A stretch of 64,000 nucleotides of DNA from Acidimicrobiaceae bacterium (GTDB taxonomy: Bacteria; Actinomycetota; Acidimicrobiia; Acidimicrobiales; Bog-793). The translations under genes were made by a program, and so were the position numbers. The stretch is taken from assembly GCA_025464005.1 (NCBI GenBank), contig JAODBO010000144.1:124001-188000 (forward strand), written 5' to 3'. Shown one piece after another: positions 25,928-35,123 of the stretch; the stretch's first letter is position 1; each line of letters begins with the position of its first letter. The notes beneath the pieces are model-generated. The model was not told the DNA's origin. It searched no databases and saw only the letters and a program-made list of their open reading frames with translations.

Positions 25928-27886
25928 ATGGGCGGAATGCACGGTTTCGGCGGGATGACGGGGGGCGCCGCCAGCTTCCGGACGCTGCGTTCCTTCCGAC
26001 GTGACGACTCGGTCAAAGGTCAGCAGCTGAAGCCGGGTACCTGGGCGCGGATCATCAAGTTCGCGCGGCCCTACCGGAAGCTGCTCGCGATCTTCCTCGT
26101 GCTGATCGTGACGGACGCCGTGGTTGGCGTGGCGGGTCCCCTCCTCTATAGAGAGATCATCAACAACGGCATCGTCCACAAGCACGTCAGCATCGTCATC
26201 GGATTCGCCGCGGCCGTCGCCGGCCTCGCGGTGGTGGACGTCGCTCTCGGCGTCGCCGAGCGCGGATTGTCCGCCCGGATCGGCGAGGGCCTGATCTACG
26301 ACATGCGCTCGAAGGTGTTCGGGCATGTGAACGAGATGCCGCTCGCGTTCTTCACACGGACCCAGACCGGAGCGCTCGTCTCCCGTCTCAACAACGACGT
26401 GCTCGGTGCGCAGCAGGCATTCACCGACGTGTTCTCGAACGTCGTCGGCAACTTCGTGAGCGTGGTCCTCGTCATAGCGACGATGCTCGTGCTCTCCTGG
26501 CAGATCACACTCGCCGCGCTCCTCATCCTGCCGCTCTTCGTGGTCCCGGCCCGCCGGATGGGTCGCCGGCTGCAGCTCATCACCCGGGAGTCGTACGGGC
26601 TGAATGCCGAGATGACGACGATGATGAGCGAGCGGTTCAACGTCGCCGGCGCGTTGCTCGTGAAGATCTTCGGACGCCCGCAGGCGGAGCGCGATGCCTT
26701 CGACGGTCGTGCCGGTCGAGTGCGGGACATCGGCATCACCCAGGCGCTGTACGCCCGGATCCTGTTTGCGTCGCTGATGTTGACGGCCTCGCTCGCGACC
26801 GCACTCGTCTACGGCTGGGGCGGTGTGCTCGCGATCCACGGCACGCTCACCCTCGGAACGGTGGTCGCGCTCACCGCCTACCTGAACCGGCTGTACGGAC
26901 CGCTGACCCAGCTCTCGAACGTGCAGGTCGACGTCATGACCGCTCTCGTCTCGTTCGACCGGGTCTTCGAGGTGCTCGACCTGCCGCCGATGATCCAGGA
27001 GAAGCCGGATGCGACCGAGCTTCCGCGCGGCCGAGCCACGGTCACGGTCGACCACGTGGACTTCGCCTATCCCGGTGCCGACGAAGTCTCGCTCGCGTCG
27101 CTCGAGTCGGTGGCGGTGCTGGAAGCATCCCCTCGTGTTGAGGTGCTTCACGATGTCTCGTTCGAGGTCGGGCCGGGGGAGCTCGTAGCCCTCGTCGGGC
27201 CGTCCGGAGCAGGCAAGACGACTATCAGCCACCTCGTCTCGCGGCTCTACGACGTGACCGCAGGCTCGGTGCGCATCGACGGCATCGACGTCCGCGACGC
27301 GACACTTGCCTCGATCCGGGCGGCCGTCGGCATCGTGACCCAAGACGCCCACCTGTTCCACGACACCATCCGGGCCAACTTGTTGTACGCGCGTCCCGAG
27401 GCCACGGACGCGCAGCTGCGGGAGTCCCTTTCTCGTGCGCAGATCCTCGAGCTGGTCGACTCCCTGCCCGAGGGCCTGGACACGCTCGTCGGCGACCGTG
27501 GCTACCGGCTGTCGGGCGGGGAGAAGCAGCGCCTGGCCATCGCACGGCTGCTGCTCAAGGCGCCAGATGTCGTCGTGCTCGACGAGGCAACCGCCCACCT
27601 CGATTCGGAGTCCGAGGCCGCTGTCCAGCGAGCGCTCGAGACAGCGCTCGTAGGCCGGACATCGATCGTGATCGCGCACCGTCTCTCGACGATCCGCAAC
27701 GCCAGCGAGATCCTGGTGCTCGACGGCGGCCGGATCGTCGAAAGGGGACGCCACGCGGAGCTCCTCGCCCGAGGCGGGGTGTACGCCGAGCTGTACAACA
27801 CGCAGTTCGCTCAGCCGGCGGAGCTCGAGGTCCCCGCGGGCGAAGAGGCCGACCGCGCGCGCGGCGAGGACCCGGTTCGCAACTGA
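25928..27886 (+). CDS. ABC transporter, fused permease and ATPase (exporter type)
   Basis: 652 aa half-transporter. A Gly/Met-rich N-terminus, then six transmembrane helices (about 50-330) and the nucleotide-binding domain with Walker A GPSGAGKTT, Q-loop VTQDAHLFHDTI, signature RLSGGEKQRLAIARLL, Walker B VVVLDEATAHLD and switch His in VIAHRLS. Likely exports lipid, peptide or drug substrates as a dimer. GAGG 9 nt upstream of ATG. No substrate clue from neighbours. Confidence 0.93.
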   Translation: MGGMHGFGGMTGGAASFRTLRSFRRDDSVKGQQLKPGTWARIIKFARPYRKLLAIFLVLIVTDAVVGVAGPLLYREIINNGIVHKHVSIVIGFAAAVAGLAVVDVALGVAERGLSARIGEGLIYDMRSKVFGHVNEMPLAFFTRTQTGALVSRLNNDVLGAQQAFTDVFSNVVGNFVSVVLVIATMLVLSWQITLAALLILPLFVVPARRMGRRLQLITRESYGLNAEMTTMMSERFNVAGALLVKIFGRPQAERDAFDGRAGRVRDIGITQALYARILFASLMLTASLATALVYGWGGVLAIHGTLTLGTVVALTAYLNRLYGPLTQLSNVQVDVMTALVSFDRVFEVLDLPPMIQEKPDATELPRGRATVTVDHVDFAYPGADEVSLASLESVAVLEASPRVEVLHDVSFEVGPGELVALVGPSGAGKTTISHLVSRLYDVTAGSVRIDGIDVRDATLASIRAAVGIVTQDAHLFHDTIRANLLYARPEATDAQLRESLSRAQILELVDSLPEGLDTLVGDRGYRLSGGEKQRLAIARLLLKAPDVVVLDEATAHLDSESEAAVQRALETALVGRTSIVIAHRLSTIRNASEILVLDGGRIVERGRHAELLARGGVYAELYNTQFAQPAELEVPAGEEADRARGEDPVRN

Positions 27887-28189
27887 GAGATCGCCGCCGC
27901 TGGCGGACCGGTGACCGGCGCGCAGTGCAGCTGGGGACCTACCAGATAGCGGGCAGGAGCCGCGCCGCCGCGCCATCAGCTTCGAAGCAGCACGCGTTTG
28001 CACGAAGCAGGAGCAGTGGGACTGTTCGTGCGCAGAGCCACAGCGTCGAAGAAGGGTCACGAATTCAGCGACTGCTGTCGGCCATGCCGTGCGCACCCAC
28101 GGGGAAGTTGGAACTGGCAGCGACCGATGTGGAGCGAGTCGAGTGACGGTGGCGACGCCGTTCGCTCGTCGTGCCGTCGATCTGTCGTC
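27887..28189. other. Non-coding stretch after the ABC transporter
   Basis: About 300 nt between the ABC gene stop and the decayed sortase. The open frames here are unlike proteins; no terminator of strength was seen. Confidence 0.4.
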
Positions 28190-28787
28190 CAGGGTCGCCG
28201 CGACGTCGATGTGGGCATACACGACGACACGCTCGGGGGCCGAGAAACGTGGAATGCCCGTGGTGAGCGTGTGGCTTCGGCCGGCCGTCGGAGCCATGGC
28301 CGCAGGGTCCGACGGGCTCACGACCCGGACCCACGTTGCGGTGTGCATCCACCGTAGTGGGCCGACGGCGAGGAAGACGTGGTCGGCGGGACGCACCGGT
28401 TGGAGGTTGTAGGAGGGTCGCAACCACGTCGTGCGGTGCCCAGAGATAGCGATGTTCCCGGGCTGGCCGGCGGCGGGGTCCCCGGGAGTGGAGCTCGTCC
28501 ACACCTTTGACCACGACGTCGTCGAGGAAGACGACGCCAGGGATGGTCATCCGGGCGATCGGCGTGCCCAGCGTCACGATCCTCGTCTGGAGCGCGGTGG
28601 CCGCACGCTGGCTTGACTCACGGCGCTCGGCGAGAGCCCGTCCCAGCGACCGCTGGACCTTGTGTGTGAGGCCCTATTTGATGGCGAAAAGCGCGTACAG
28701 GACGAAGCTCAACGAGACGATCGCCAGGGCGGTCAGGACGGCGCCAAGGACGTGGATGGACCGCCGAAGCGAGGTGGCCGCCCGTCT
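28190..28787 (-). pseudogene. Decayed class E sortase
   Basis: Reading the minus strand gives RRAATSLRRS and a transmembrane segment (VLGAVLTALAIVSLSFVLYA), then an in-frame TAG at 28676-28674. GTPIARMTIPGVVFLDDVVVKGVDE follows in the same frame. The frame then shifts near 28480-28500 into STPGDPAAGQPGNIAISGHRTTWLRPSYNL ... HTLTTGIPRFSAPERVVVYAHID. The sortase consensus TLTTC has become TLTTG: the codon at 28258-28256 is GGC, one base from TGC, so the nucleophilic Cys is gone, although the catalytic His (GHRTT) and Arg (PRF) remain. About ten residues before PGxPGN are also missing, and a further in-frame TAG lies upstream at 28790-28788. Non-functional as a sortase. Confidence 0.85.
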
Positions 28788-29194
28788 CTATCGCCCCTCG
28801 TGACCACTCTCTGAAGATTGGCACAATTCCGCGTACGTGTCGCATGCCCTTCGGTGCTGGGCGATCGCGGGGGAGCGACGTCCAACGCGCTTCTCCGCTC
28901 CGAGAACCCGCGATAGTGGGCTTGACTACGCCAGCGCTCGCCAATCCCGGCTTCGTTCGTCATCGGCTACGCAGCGTGGTCATATCGACACGATGCGTGC
29001 GTAGCAACACAGTGCGTGGCTCACCTAGCACTATGCGTGTTGGGCAATCCCAATTAACCGCCACTATCGCTTGCTACTTGACACAGTCCTTGGCACTCTT
29101 AGCTCGCTCGCAGGTCGGTTAGGGCGCTGCACCAGGGCAGCTGACCCACGTCGAGCAGGTTCCGGACCTTGGGCGGACATCCTCGAAATAGCAA
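28788..29194. other. AT-richer regulatory region before the secreted peptidase-like gene
   Basis: About 400 nt without a gene. It contains three phased TGCGTG repeats (28994-29039) and TTGACA near 29079 as a possible -35 element. This is the left edge of the polysaccharide island. Confidence 0.45.
28994..29039. repeat. Three TGCGTG repeats spaced about two helical turns
   Basis: TGCGTG at 28994-28999, 29013-29018 and 29034-29039, start-to-start 19 and 21 nt. Spacing near 20 bp puts them on one DNA face, as for a cooperative regulator. Confidence 0.4.
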
Positions 29195-29998
29195 ATGGGC
29201 GGAACAGTGGCAGGCAAATCCTCGAGTTCGCGGGCGATGAAAGGGACTAGCTTCAAAGGGCGCAGCGCTGTGGCTCGGCCGTTTGTCGTCGCAGCAGCCT
29301 TGCTCGTCGGTGCGGCCACAGCGCCTGCGCTCGCTCGGGCACAGAGCGCCGCTGCGGCAGGGGCACGAAGCGCGTCGGCGGCGACGCCGCACAGTACTTC
29401 GAATGGCACAGATACCTGGGCAGTGAACTGGGCGAACGGGATCACCTTCGGAACGGTCGATAACGTCGGCCCAGGCGCCGTCGCGGACTGCACGGTCGCC
29501 ACCGTGGCGGACCTCGAGCAGATCTTCACGCACAGCCCCGTGCCCCCCAGCCCAGCGCCGTACGTCGCTGCCTATGAAGTGCTCGCGCGGGCGGAGGGCG
29601 AGGTGCCGGGCACGAATGCCGGGCTCCTGCCAGCCGACGTGCTTCGCGTCTGGAGGACGTCGGGAATCGCAGGCACGAGGGTCGCTGTGGTCGCCGCGAC
29701 GGCAGTCGGTCGCGCGAGGCTCCAGCAAGCGCTCTCTACCGGGCCGATCTATGCGGTCGTCGACCTGCCGGCGTCGGCGTCGTCAGCCGCGACATGGATT
29801 GACGACGAGGGCATCGCCCTCAGGTCGTGGACGAGCACCAACGCTCCCGCCGGATACGTAGGTGGTGGCCCCCACGTGGTCGCCGTCGTTGGTTACAACG
29901 CACAGTATGTGCTGCTCGCTACGTGGGGCTACGTGCAGCCCGTCTCGTGGAGGTTGTGGCAGAAGATGGCGGCCGCTGCATGGAGTGTCAGGCCGTGA
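29195..29998 (+). CDS. Secreted papain-like (C1/C39-type) cysteine peptidase homologue
   Basis: 267 aa. A signal peptide runs to about residue 50 (RPFVVAAALLVGAATAPALARA). The fold clues are GAVADCTVATVADLEQ with Cys99 as candidate nucleophile and GGGPHVVAVVGYN with His227. The usual Asn in NSWG is replaced (ATWG at 242-245), so activity is uncertain. Start at 29195 or 29237 (better signal peptide); neither has a clear ribosome site. It leads the polysaccharide island and may process or bind surface components. Confidence 0.6.
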   Translation: MGGTVAGKSSSSRAMKGTSFKGRSAVARPFVVAAALLVGAATAPALARAQSAAAAGARSASAATPHSTSNGTDTWAVNWANGITFGTVDNVGPGAVADCTVATVADLEQIFTHSPVPPSPAPYVAAYEVLARAEGEVPGTNAGLLPADVLRVWRTSGIAGTRVAVVAATAVGRARLQQALSTGPIYAVVDLPASASSAATWIDDEGIALRSWTSTNAPAGYVGGGPHVVAVVGYNAQYVLLATWGYVQPVSWRLWQKMAAAAWSVRP

Positions 29999-30068
29999 CG
30001 GTGGGCGCCGCATCCGATCAAGCTCACCCTGAGCCGGTCGCAGTCGACTCGGTTAACTGGAGGACCGT

Positions 30069-30992
30069 GTGACCATATCGGCAGTCATACCGACTAAGGA
30101 TAGACGCAGCTCTTTGGAGTCCGTACTGCCGACGTATTTCTCCCAGCCGGAAGTCGGCGAGGTCTTGGTGGTGATTGACGGAAGTGCTGACGGAACCCGG
30201 GAATCATTGGCCGAACTCAGCAAGACGGAGAAAAAGTTACGAATCCTTGACAATGGGCGGAATCGCGGACTCCCATATAGTAAGAACCGCGGAATTAGAG
30301 AATCGAATCACGATCTCATTTTTATGGGGGAGGATGATGTCGAGCTCACGCCAAACTTCTTCACAATGCTCCTGTCCCATCGGGAGTTCCTCGGAGTGGA
30401 CCTCATCTGTGGTCGCAATATCTGGCGGTTTGCCGGCGAGAGTGCTCGGGACGCCATCGACAGGACGGCGAAATTCGAGGGTCCCTACGTCGACCTCAAG
30501 ACCCTCCAAATAATTACCGGTCTGGCGTTAGCAGGCGATGAAGTTCATAAGATGCTCGCAGCACCGATGCTCGGAGACTCGTCGATATTCCGCAGCGTCA
30601 TGTTCGACGAGCAGTTCGAGGTCAATTTCTTCAGAGAGGAAACAGACTTCCAGATCAGTGCACAAGAGGCGGGGTATACGCTTGGTTGCTGTCCGCATGC
30701 GATCTGCTTCAATCACGTCTTTGACAATGATCACAGCGGAGTTCATTCCGCCGAGGGATTCAACTCAGTTAAATGGGTCGCGATCAACAACTGGCGGTTC
30801 GTGAGAAAGCATCGACAGTTTCTCAGTGAGCACTTTGATATTGGCAACCAATATATGTACGTTAGCCGAGTCGCGGGAACGAACTACTTTCACAATATGG
30901 TTCTTCCGCTCCTCATTTCGACGAAGCGAATCATCCGTGAGTGGATACAAGGCTCGTCTATGCGATCAGGCGCGGGCGAACGTCCTCGCTGA
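30069..30992 (+). CDS. Glycosyltransferase family 2
   Basis: 307 aa GT-A fold. It opens ISAVIPTKDRRSSLESVL, has VLVVIDGSADGTRESL, SKNRGIRESNHDLIFMGEDD (EDD metal-binding triad) and a later acceptor region. GTG start with GGAGG five nt upstream. Base composition is clearly lower in GC than its neighbours, and it contains TTA leucine codons at 30237 and 30528, rare in such genomes, which points to recent transfer. It lies convergent with the epimerase gene. Confidence 0.85.
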   Translation: MTISAVIPTKDRRSSLESVLPTYFSQPEVGEVLVVIDGSADGTRESLAELSKTEKKLRILDNGRNRGLPYSKNRGIRESNHDLIFMGEDDVELTPNFFTMLLSHREFLGVDLICGRNIWRFAGESARDAIDRTAKFEGPYVDLKTLQIITGLALAGDEVHKMLAAPMLGDSSIFRSVMFDEQFEVNFFREETDFQISAQEAGYTLGCCPHAICFNHVFDNDHSGVHSAEGFNSVKWVAINNWRFVRKHRQFLSEHFDIGNQYMYVSRVAGTNYFHNMVLPLLISTKRIIREWIQGSSMRSGAGERPR

Positions 30993-31055
30993 TCTGGGCT
31001 CATCGGTCCTGCAGTTACGCGCGACCATGCCCGGTCCGAACAAGGTGCCTGCGAA

Positions 31056-31997
31056 TCACGATTGGCTGCGCACCCACTCCACCATGGTGCTCAGGCCTTC
31101 GCTCAGCGGGACTTCGGGCTGCCATCCCAGTAGAGCCGTGGCTCGCTTTACGGAAGCTTCCGTGCGGTCGACATCACCTGCCTGACGGGGATGACGGTCG
31201 AGAGATACGGGACGGCCGACGAGGTCGGCGACGAGATCGATGACTTGAAGCATCTCCGCGTGTGTTCCGCCGGCGACGTTCATGACCGATCCTGCCGGTA
31301 TCTCAGGCGCAAGGGCGAGCAGATTCGCACCTACGACATCGTCGACATAGGTGAAGTCGCGCACCTGGTGACCGGTGCCGTAGAGCGGGAATGGCTGACC
31401 GGTGAGAGCTGATTCGACGAGACGACGGAACGCCATGTCCGGTCGTTGGCGCGGCCCGTAGACCGTGAAGTACCGAAGTGACACGGTCGACAACCCGTAG
31501 TTGGCTGCATACAGCGAGCACAGGTGCTCTGCGGCGAGCTTCGTGACCCCGTAGGGGCTTTCGGGTCGGGGAAGGTCCGCCTCGCTTACCGGGTAGGCGA
31601 GGGCATTGCCGTAGACCGAGGAGCTCGAGGCATAGACGACGCGCCCGACGCCCGCGGCAAGAGCTGCCTCGAGCACGCGCTGGGTCGCGAGCACATTGTG
31701 GTCGACGTAGTCCCGGAAGCCGTCTGACCAGGAGGATCGGACTCCAGGCTGACCCGCCTGGTGGAAGATGGCATCAGCGCCCGAGAACAGCGATACGAGA
31801 TCGCAAGTGCGCAGGTCGGATTCGGCGAGCTCGAAGCGTGCCGAGGCGCTGACGCGCCTGACGTTCGCGCGCTTGGCGGCTACGTCGTAGTAATTAGTGA
31901 AGCAATCGATGCCGAGGACGCTGTCGCCCCGGGCGACCAGTTGTTCGGCGAGATGGCTACCAATGAACCCCGCCGCACCCGTCACCACCGCGTACAT
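31056..31997 (-). CDS. NAD-dependent epimerase/dehydratase (UDP-glucose/glucuronate 4-epimerase-like)
   Basis: 313 aa extended SDR. Rossmann GAAGFIGS at 7-14, catalytic SSSSVYG around 124-130, and Y149-x3-K153 in SPYGVTK. DCFTNYYDVAAKRANVR and the VRFFTVYGPRQRPDM-like segment resemble UDP-glucuronate or UDP-glucose 4-epimerases. Start ATG at 31997 follows GAGGGAG. Divergent from the UDP-glucose dehydrogenase gene, so the pair probably makes and epimerises a UDP-uronic acid for the polymer; the exact substrate is inferred. Confidence 0.87.
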   Translation of the reverse strand: MYAVVTGAAGFIGSHLAEQLVARGDSVLGIDCFTNYYDVAAKRANVRRVSASARFELAESDLRTCDLVSLFSGADAIFHQAGQPGVRSSWSDGFRDYVDHNVLATQRVLEAALAAGVGRVVYASSSSVYGNALAYPVSEADLPRPESPYGVTKLAAEHLCSLYAANYGLSTVSLRYFTVYGPRQRPDMAFRRLVESALTGQPFPLYGTGHQVRDFTYVDDVVGANLLALAPEIPAGSVMNVAGGTHAEMLQVIDLVADLVGRPVSLDRHPRQAGDVDRTEASVKRATALLGWQPEVPLSEGLSTMVEWVRSQS

Positions 31998-32168
31998 CTT
32001 CCGCTCCCTCGATCGTCGGAACGCGGGGCGCGTAGAGCCGAGCGATCCAAGCAGCTCCGCGGCACCATCTACGATGTCGCAAGTGCGACCGAGGGTACCA
32101 GTCACGATCGGCTCCGGCGACAGACTCCGGCACCGGAGGCCGCCAGCACATGGCCCAGGGGAGTCAGG

Positions 32169-33641
32169 TTGAATCAGCGCATCGCGGTCATCGGAAGCGG
32201 GTACGTCGGCTCCGTTGCCGCTGCTTGCCTTGCCCACGTGGGGCACGACGTCGTCGGGGTGGAGAGCGACGCGCTAAAGCTCGAAAGGCTGCAAAGTGGC
32301 GTTGCACCCTTCCACGAGCCCGGGCTGGACGCACTGCTCGAGAGCACCCTCGCGTCTGGGCATCTGACCTTCACGGCGGACTTCGGCGCCGCGATGGCCG
32401 CCTCCGAAATCGTGTTCGTATGCGTGGGTACGCCGCCCGGGGCCGACGGACTTCCCGACATGACCGCGATGGCGGAAGTCGCACGCTCGATCGCAGAGAA
32501 CCTCCGTCATCACCACGTGATCGTCACCAAGAGCACGGTGCCGATAGGCACAGGGCGATGGCTGACTGCACAGATTCAGGAGTATCTAGGACCCGAGAGC
32601 GACCTTCGGCTCGCGTTCAGCGTGGTGTCGAACCCAGAATTCCTCCGCGAAGGTCGCGCCGTCGAGGACTACCTGCATCCCGACCGCGTCGTCCTCGGCA
32701 GCGACGATGCCCGTGCCCTCGAGCTCGTCGCCGAGGTGTACGAACCGATCCTCGAGCAGCGCATTCCCGGAGAGTTCGGAACGCGTGCGCGGGTGCCGCT
32801 CTTGCAATCGGACCTCGCGACCGGCGAAATGACCAAGTACGCGTCGAACGCCTTCCTTGCGACCAAGGTTAGCTTTGCAAACGAGATCGCCCGTCTGTGC
32901 GACTTCGTCGGAGCCGACATATCCGCAGTCACCGAAGGCATGGGTCTCGATTCGCGTATCGGCAGGCGCTTCCTCGAGGCGGGTCTCGGCTGGGGCGGCT
33001 CCTGTCTCGGCAAGGATCTCTCTGCATTGGTGAGTACCGCCGTCGAGTTCGGCTATCACCCTCGTCTGCTCGAGGCGGCGATGAGCGTCAACGACGGGCA
33101 GCGGCAGTTCGTCGTGGACGAGCTGCTCCGCCAGCTCCGGGCGCTCCGAGGCGCGCGCGTGTGCATCCTCGGATTGGCTTTCAAAGCAGGTACGGACGAC
33201 ATCCGTGACTCGCCCGGTCTCGACGTCGCTGAGCGGCTGGTAGGGCGGGGCGCGTTCGTGACCGCTTACGACCCGATGGTCAGGAGCCTCTCGCAGGCTT
33301 CGGGAGTCCGCATCTGCGAGGATGCCTATGAAGCCGCTCGGGGAGTGGATGCGATCGTGGTGGCTACTGAGTGGCCAGAGTTCAGCGCCCTCGACCTCTT
33401 GGCGCTGCGAGCGCAGATGCAGGGTGACCTGCTCTTCGACGCTCGGAACATCTTCGATCCGGCGTCGGTCCGGTCGGCCGGCTACCGGTATCTCGCGATC
33501 GGCCGTCCCGCGGTAGGCGTCGAACGTCTCGCCCCCGTGGTGCTCATGCCGGCGCCTGCCCGATCGGGCGCCGAATCGGAAGTGACGGGGAGCTATGCGA
33601 CCTTCGACGAGGATGGAAGACGAGAGGACGGCGGCATATGA
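32169..33641 (+). CDS. ugd: UDP-glucose 6-dehydrogenase
   Basis: 490 aa. It oxidises UDP-glucose to UDP-glucuronate with two NAD+. GSGYVG at 9-14, STVPIGTGR, NPEFLREGRAVEDYLHPDRVVLG, and the active-site Cys279 in GGSCLGKD, where GGSCFPKD is usual. ILGLAFKAGTDDIRDSP marks the C-domain. A roughly 40-residue extension follows the normal end. Start TTG at 32169, 5 nt after GGGGAG. It overlaps the next small gene by ATGA. Confidence 0.93.
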   Translation: MNQRIAVIGSGYVGSVAAACLAHVGHDVVGVESDALKLERLQSGVAPFHEPGLDALLESTLASGHLTFTADFGAAMAASEIVFVCVGTPPGADGLPDMTAMAEVARSIAENLRHHHVIVTKSTVPIGTGRWLTAQIQEYLGPESDLRLAFSVVSNPEFLREGRAVEDYLHPDRVVLGSDDARALELVAEVYEPILEQRIPGEFGTRARVPLLQSDLATGEMTKYASNAFLATKVSFANEIARLCDFVGADISAVTEGMGLDSRIGRRFLEAGLGWGGSCLGKDLSALVSTAVEFGYHPRLLEAAMSVNDGQRQFVVDELLRQLRALRGARVCILGLAFKAGTDDIRDSPGLDVAERLVGRGAFVTAYDPMVRSLSQASGVRICEDAYEAARGVDAIVVATEWPEFSALDLLALRAQMQGDLLFDARNIFDPASVRSAGYRYLAIGRPAVGVERLAPVVLMPAPARSGAESEVTGSYATFDEDGRREDGGI

Positions 33642-33874
33642 AGCGCAGGGTGGCGCTCGTCGCTAGCCGCACCCTTGCGATTTATGGTTTCGCCGCGTGG
33701 GTGTACATAGCGCTCGTCGCGCTCGTTCACCCTTATACGCTCGGGTGGCAGCTCACCCACTTCGCCCGGTTCCCTCACGAGGACACCTTCGGCGAGGTGA
33801 GTTTCGTGATCTCGTTCGTCAGCTACTTCGTCCATACCCTGCTCCGGTCCGCGGACGAGAAGACGAGCTCCTAA
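33638..33874 (+). CDS. Small membrane protein coupled to ugd
   Basis: 78 aa, two hydrophobic segments (about 12-32 and 52-69) with a short polar loop. ATG overlaps the ugd stop, so it is translationally coupled. No family recognised. It ends overlapping the convergent glycosidase gene. A membrane adaptor for the sugar pathway is a guess. Confidence 0.7.
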   Translation: MKRRVALVASRTLAIYGFAAWVYIALVALVHPYTLGWQLTHFARFPHEDTFGEVSFVISFVSYFVHTLLRSADEKTSS

Positions 33875-35034
33875 CCCAGGCCGACCCGGCCGCTCTTTGG
33901 GGACCCTCGACCATGACGCGTTTTACCTGGGGCGCGACGCATCTGGTAGCGCGCAATGGCTGACTTCGGACCGAACGCGGTCACATATGCCGCGAGGGAG
34001 CGGGGGGCGACATTCGCGTCGAGCGTGAGGATCCCGTCCCCTCCCGGGTCGAACCACGACTCGTACGCCACGTCGTGTCGGGCGATGAAGGTACCCATGT
34101 CGGCCACGTACGTGCCGTCATCTCCTCCCTGGCTCGTCGAGACCGTGCCCCACTCCGGGATGCTTAGTGGCTTGCCGTGGGCCCGCGCGAAACGCTCGAG
34201 CGCGTAGAGGCCGAGCTTCTCGGAGGCGAGGAGCTGCCATCGTTTGGGCGAGCTGATCGGCGGGAGCGAGCGCACGCCGGAGGCGTCGTAGTTGTCGATC
34301 CCGACGATGTCGACGTAGGCGTTACCAGGGTAGTAGCGGGTCAAGGGAATGTCCTGGTAACCGGCGTTCACGTTCCAGTCGAACAGGAAGTGAGCACCGC
34401 GTACCGAGCGCATGGCCTTCACGGTTTGGGCGAAACATTTAGCCCAGGAAGACCACCCGGAGGGGTTCGGGCCGATCGAGTCGTAGTACCAATCGCCATT
34501 CATCTCGGGACCGAGCCGGATTACGGAATACTGGAATCCCCTGGCGATGAGCCGCGAAGCAAGTTGGCGACCGTAGGTGCGGAAAGCGCCCGCGGCGCAC
34601 TGGATCCGCCAATCGGGTGTCGCGGCGACCTGGTCCGGGACGAGACTCTGGGTGATTATGACGGTGCGGTCCCGCGGGTCCCGGGCCAACCACTTCGCGA
34701 AGCCATATCCGCGTCGAGTCACCCAAGGGTCGACCCAGGCTCCCCAGTTGACGTCCGCGTTGGAGAACGTCTCGAGGCAGTTGTAGTGGATCCCCGTGGC
34801 TCGCTCGACCGGCGCAAGCGACGTCGGAAGGTTGTAGTTCTTAAAGGAGATGTCGACGCAGGTCGTCTTGGAGTTGCCGGCTTGGACGACGCCGGGCGAG
34901 CGCACGAGCGTGCCCCCAGAGGGAGCGCTCGCGTCACCGATCAACGACGTTCCAAGGGTAGGGACCAGTCCAAGTAGCGCAGCGGCCAGGGTCGCGACGC
35001 TCGCAAGGCCGACCAAACGTCGTCTGGATCTCAT
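33871..35034 (-). CDS. Secreted GH26-like glycosidase, paralogue 1
   Basis: 387 aa. Signal peptide in the first 35 residues. The catalytic region resembles GH26 (beta-mannanase/xylanase clan A): predicted acid/base Glu177 in VIRLGPEMNGDW and nucleophile Glu294 in PLSIPEWG. The N-terminal mature part has AGNSKTTC, and HFLFDWNVNAGYQ and YYPGNAYVDIVGIDNYD are shared with the paralogues at 36971 and 42368. GAGGAA precedes the ATG at 35034. The substrate may be the polymer made by this island. Confidence 0.8.
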   Translation of the reverse strand: MRSRRRLVGLASVATLAAALLGLVPTLGTSLIGDASAPSGGTLVRSPGVVQAGNSKTTCVDISFKNYNLPTSLAPVERATGIHYNCLETFSNADVNWGAWVDPWVTRRGYGFAKWLARDPRDRTVIITQSLVPDQVAATPDWRIQCAAGAFRTYGRQLASRLIARGFQYSVIRLGPEMNGDWYYDSIGPNPSGWSSWAKCFAQTVKAMRSVRGAHFLFDWNVNAGYQDIPLTRYYPGNAYVDIVGIDNYDASGVRSLPPISSPKRWQLLASEKLGLYALERFARAHGKPLSIPEWGTVSTSQGGDDGTYVADMGTFIARHDVAYESWFDPGGDGILTLDANVAPRSLAAYVTAFGPKSAIARYQMRRAPGKTRHGRGSPKSGRVGLG

Positions 35035-35123
35035 GGAACTTCCTCGGCGCGCGACTTGCCGGATCAGCGCCCAGCCTCTCCTACAAGATCGCCATCTGCA
35101 AGTCGCCCCCTCCTCGGCCCCGC

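Noticed and set aside
25787..28504. Very long minus-strand open frame (905 codons) opposite the ABC transporter
   Set aside because: It is the antisense of the ABC gene with Arg/His/Asp-rich shadow composition; only its first about 105 codons are meaningful, as part of the decayed sortase.
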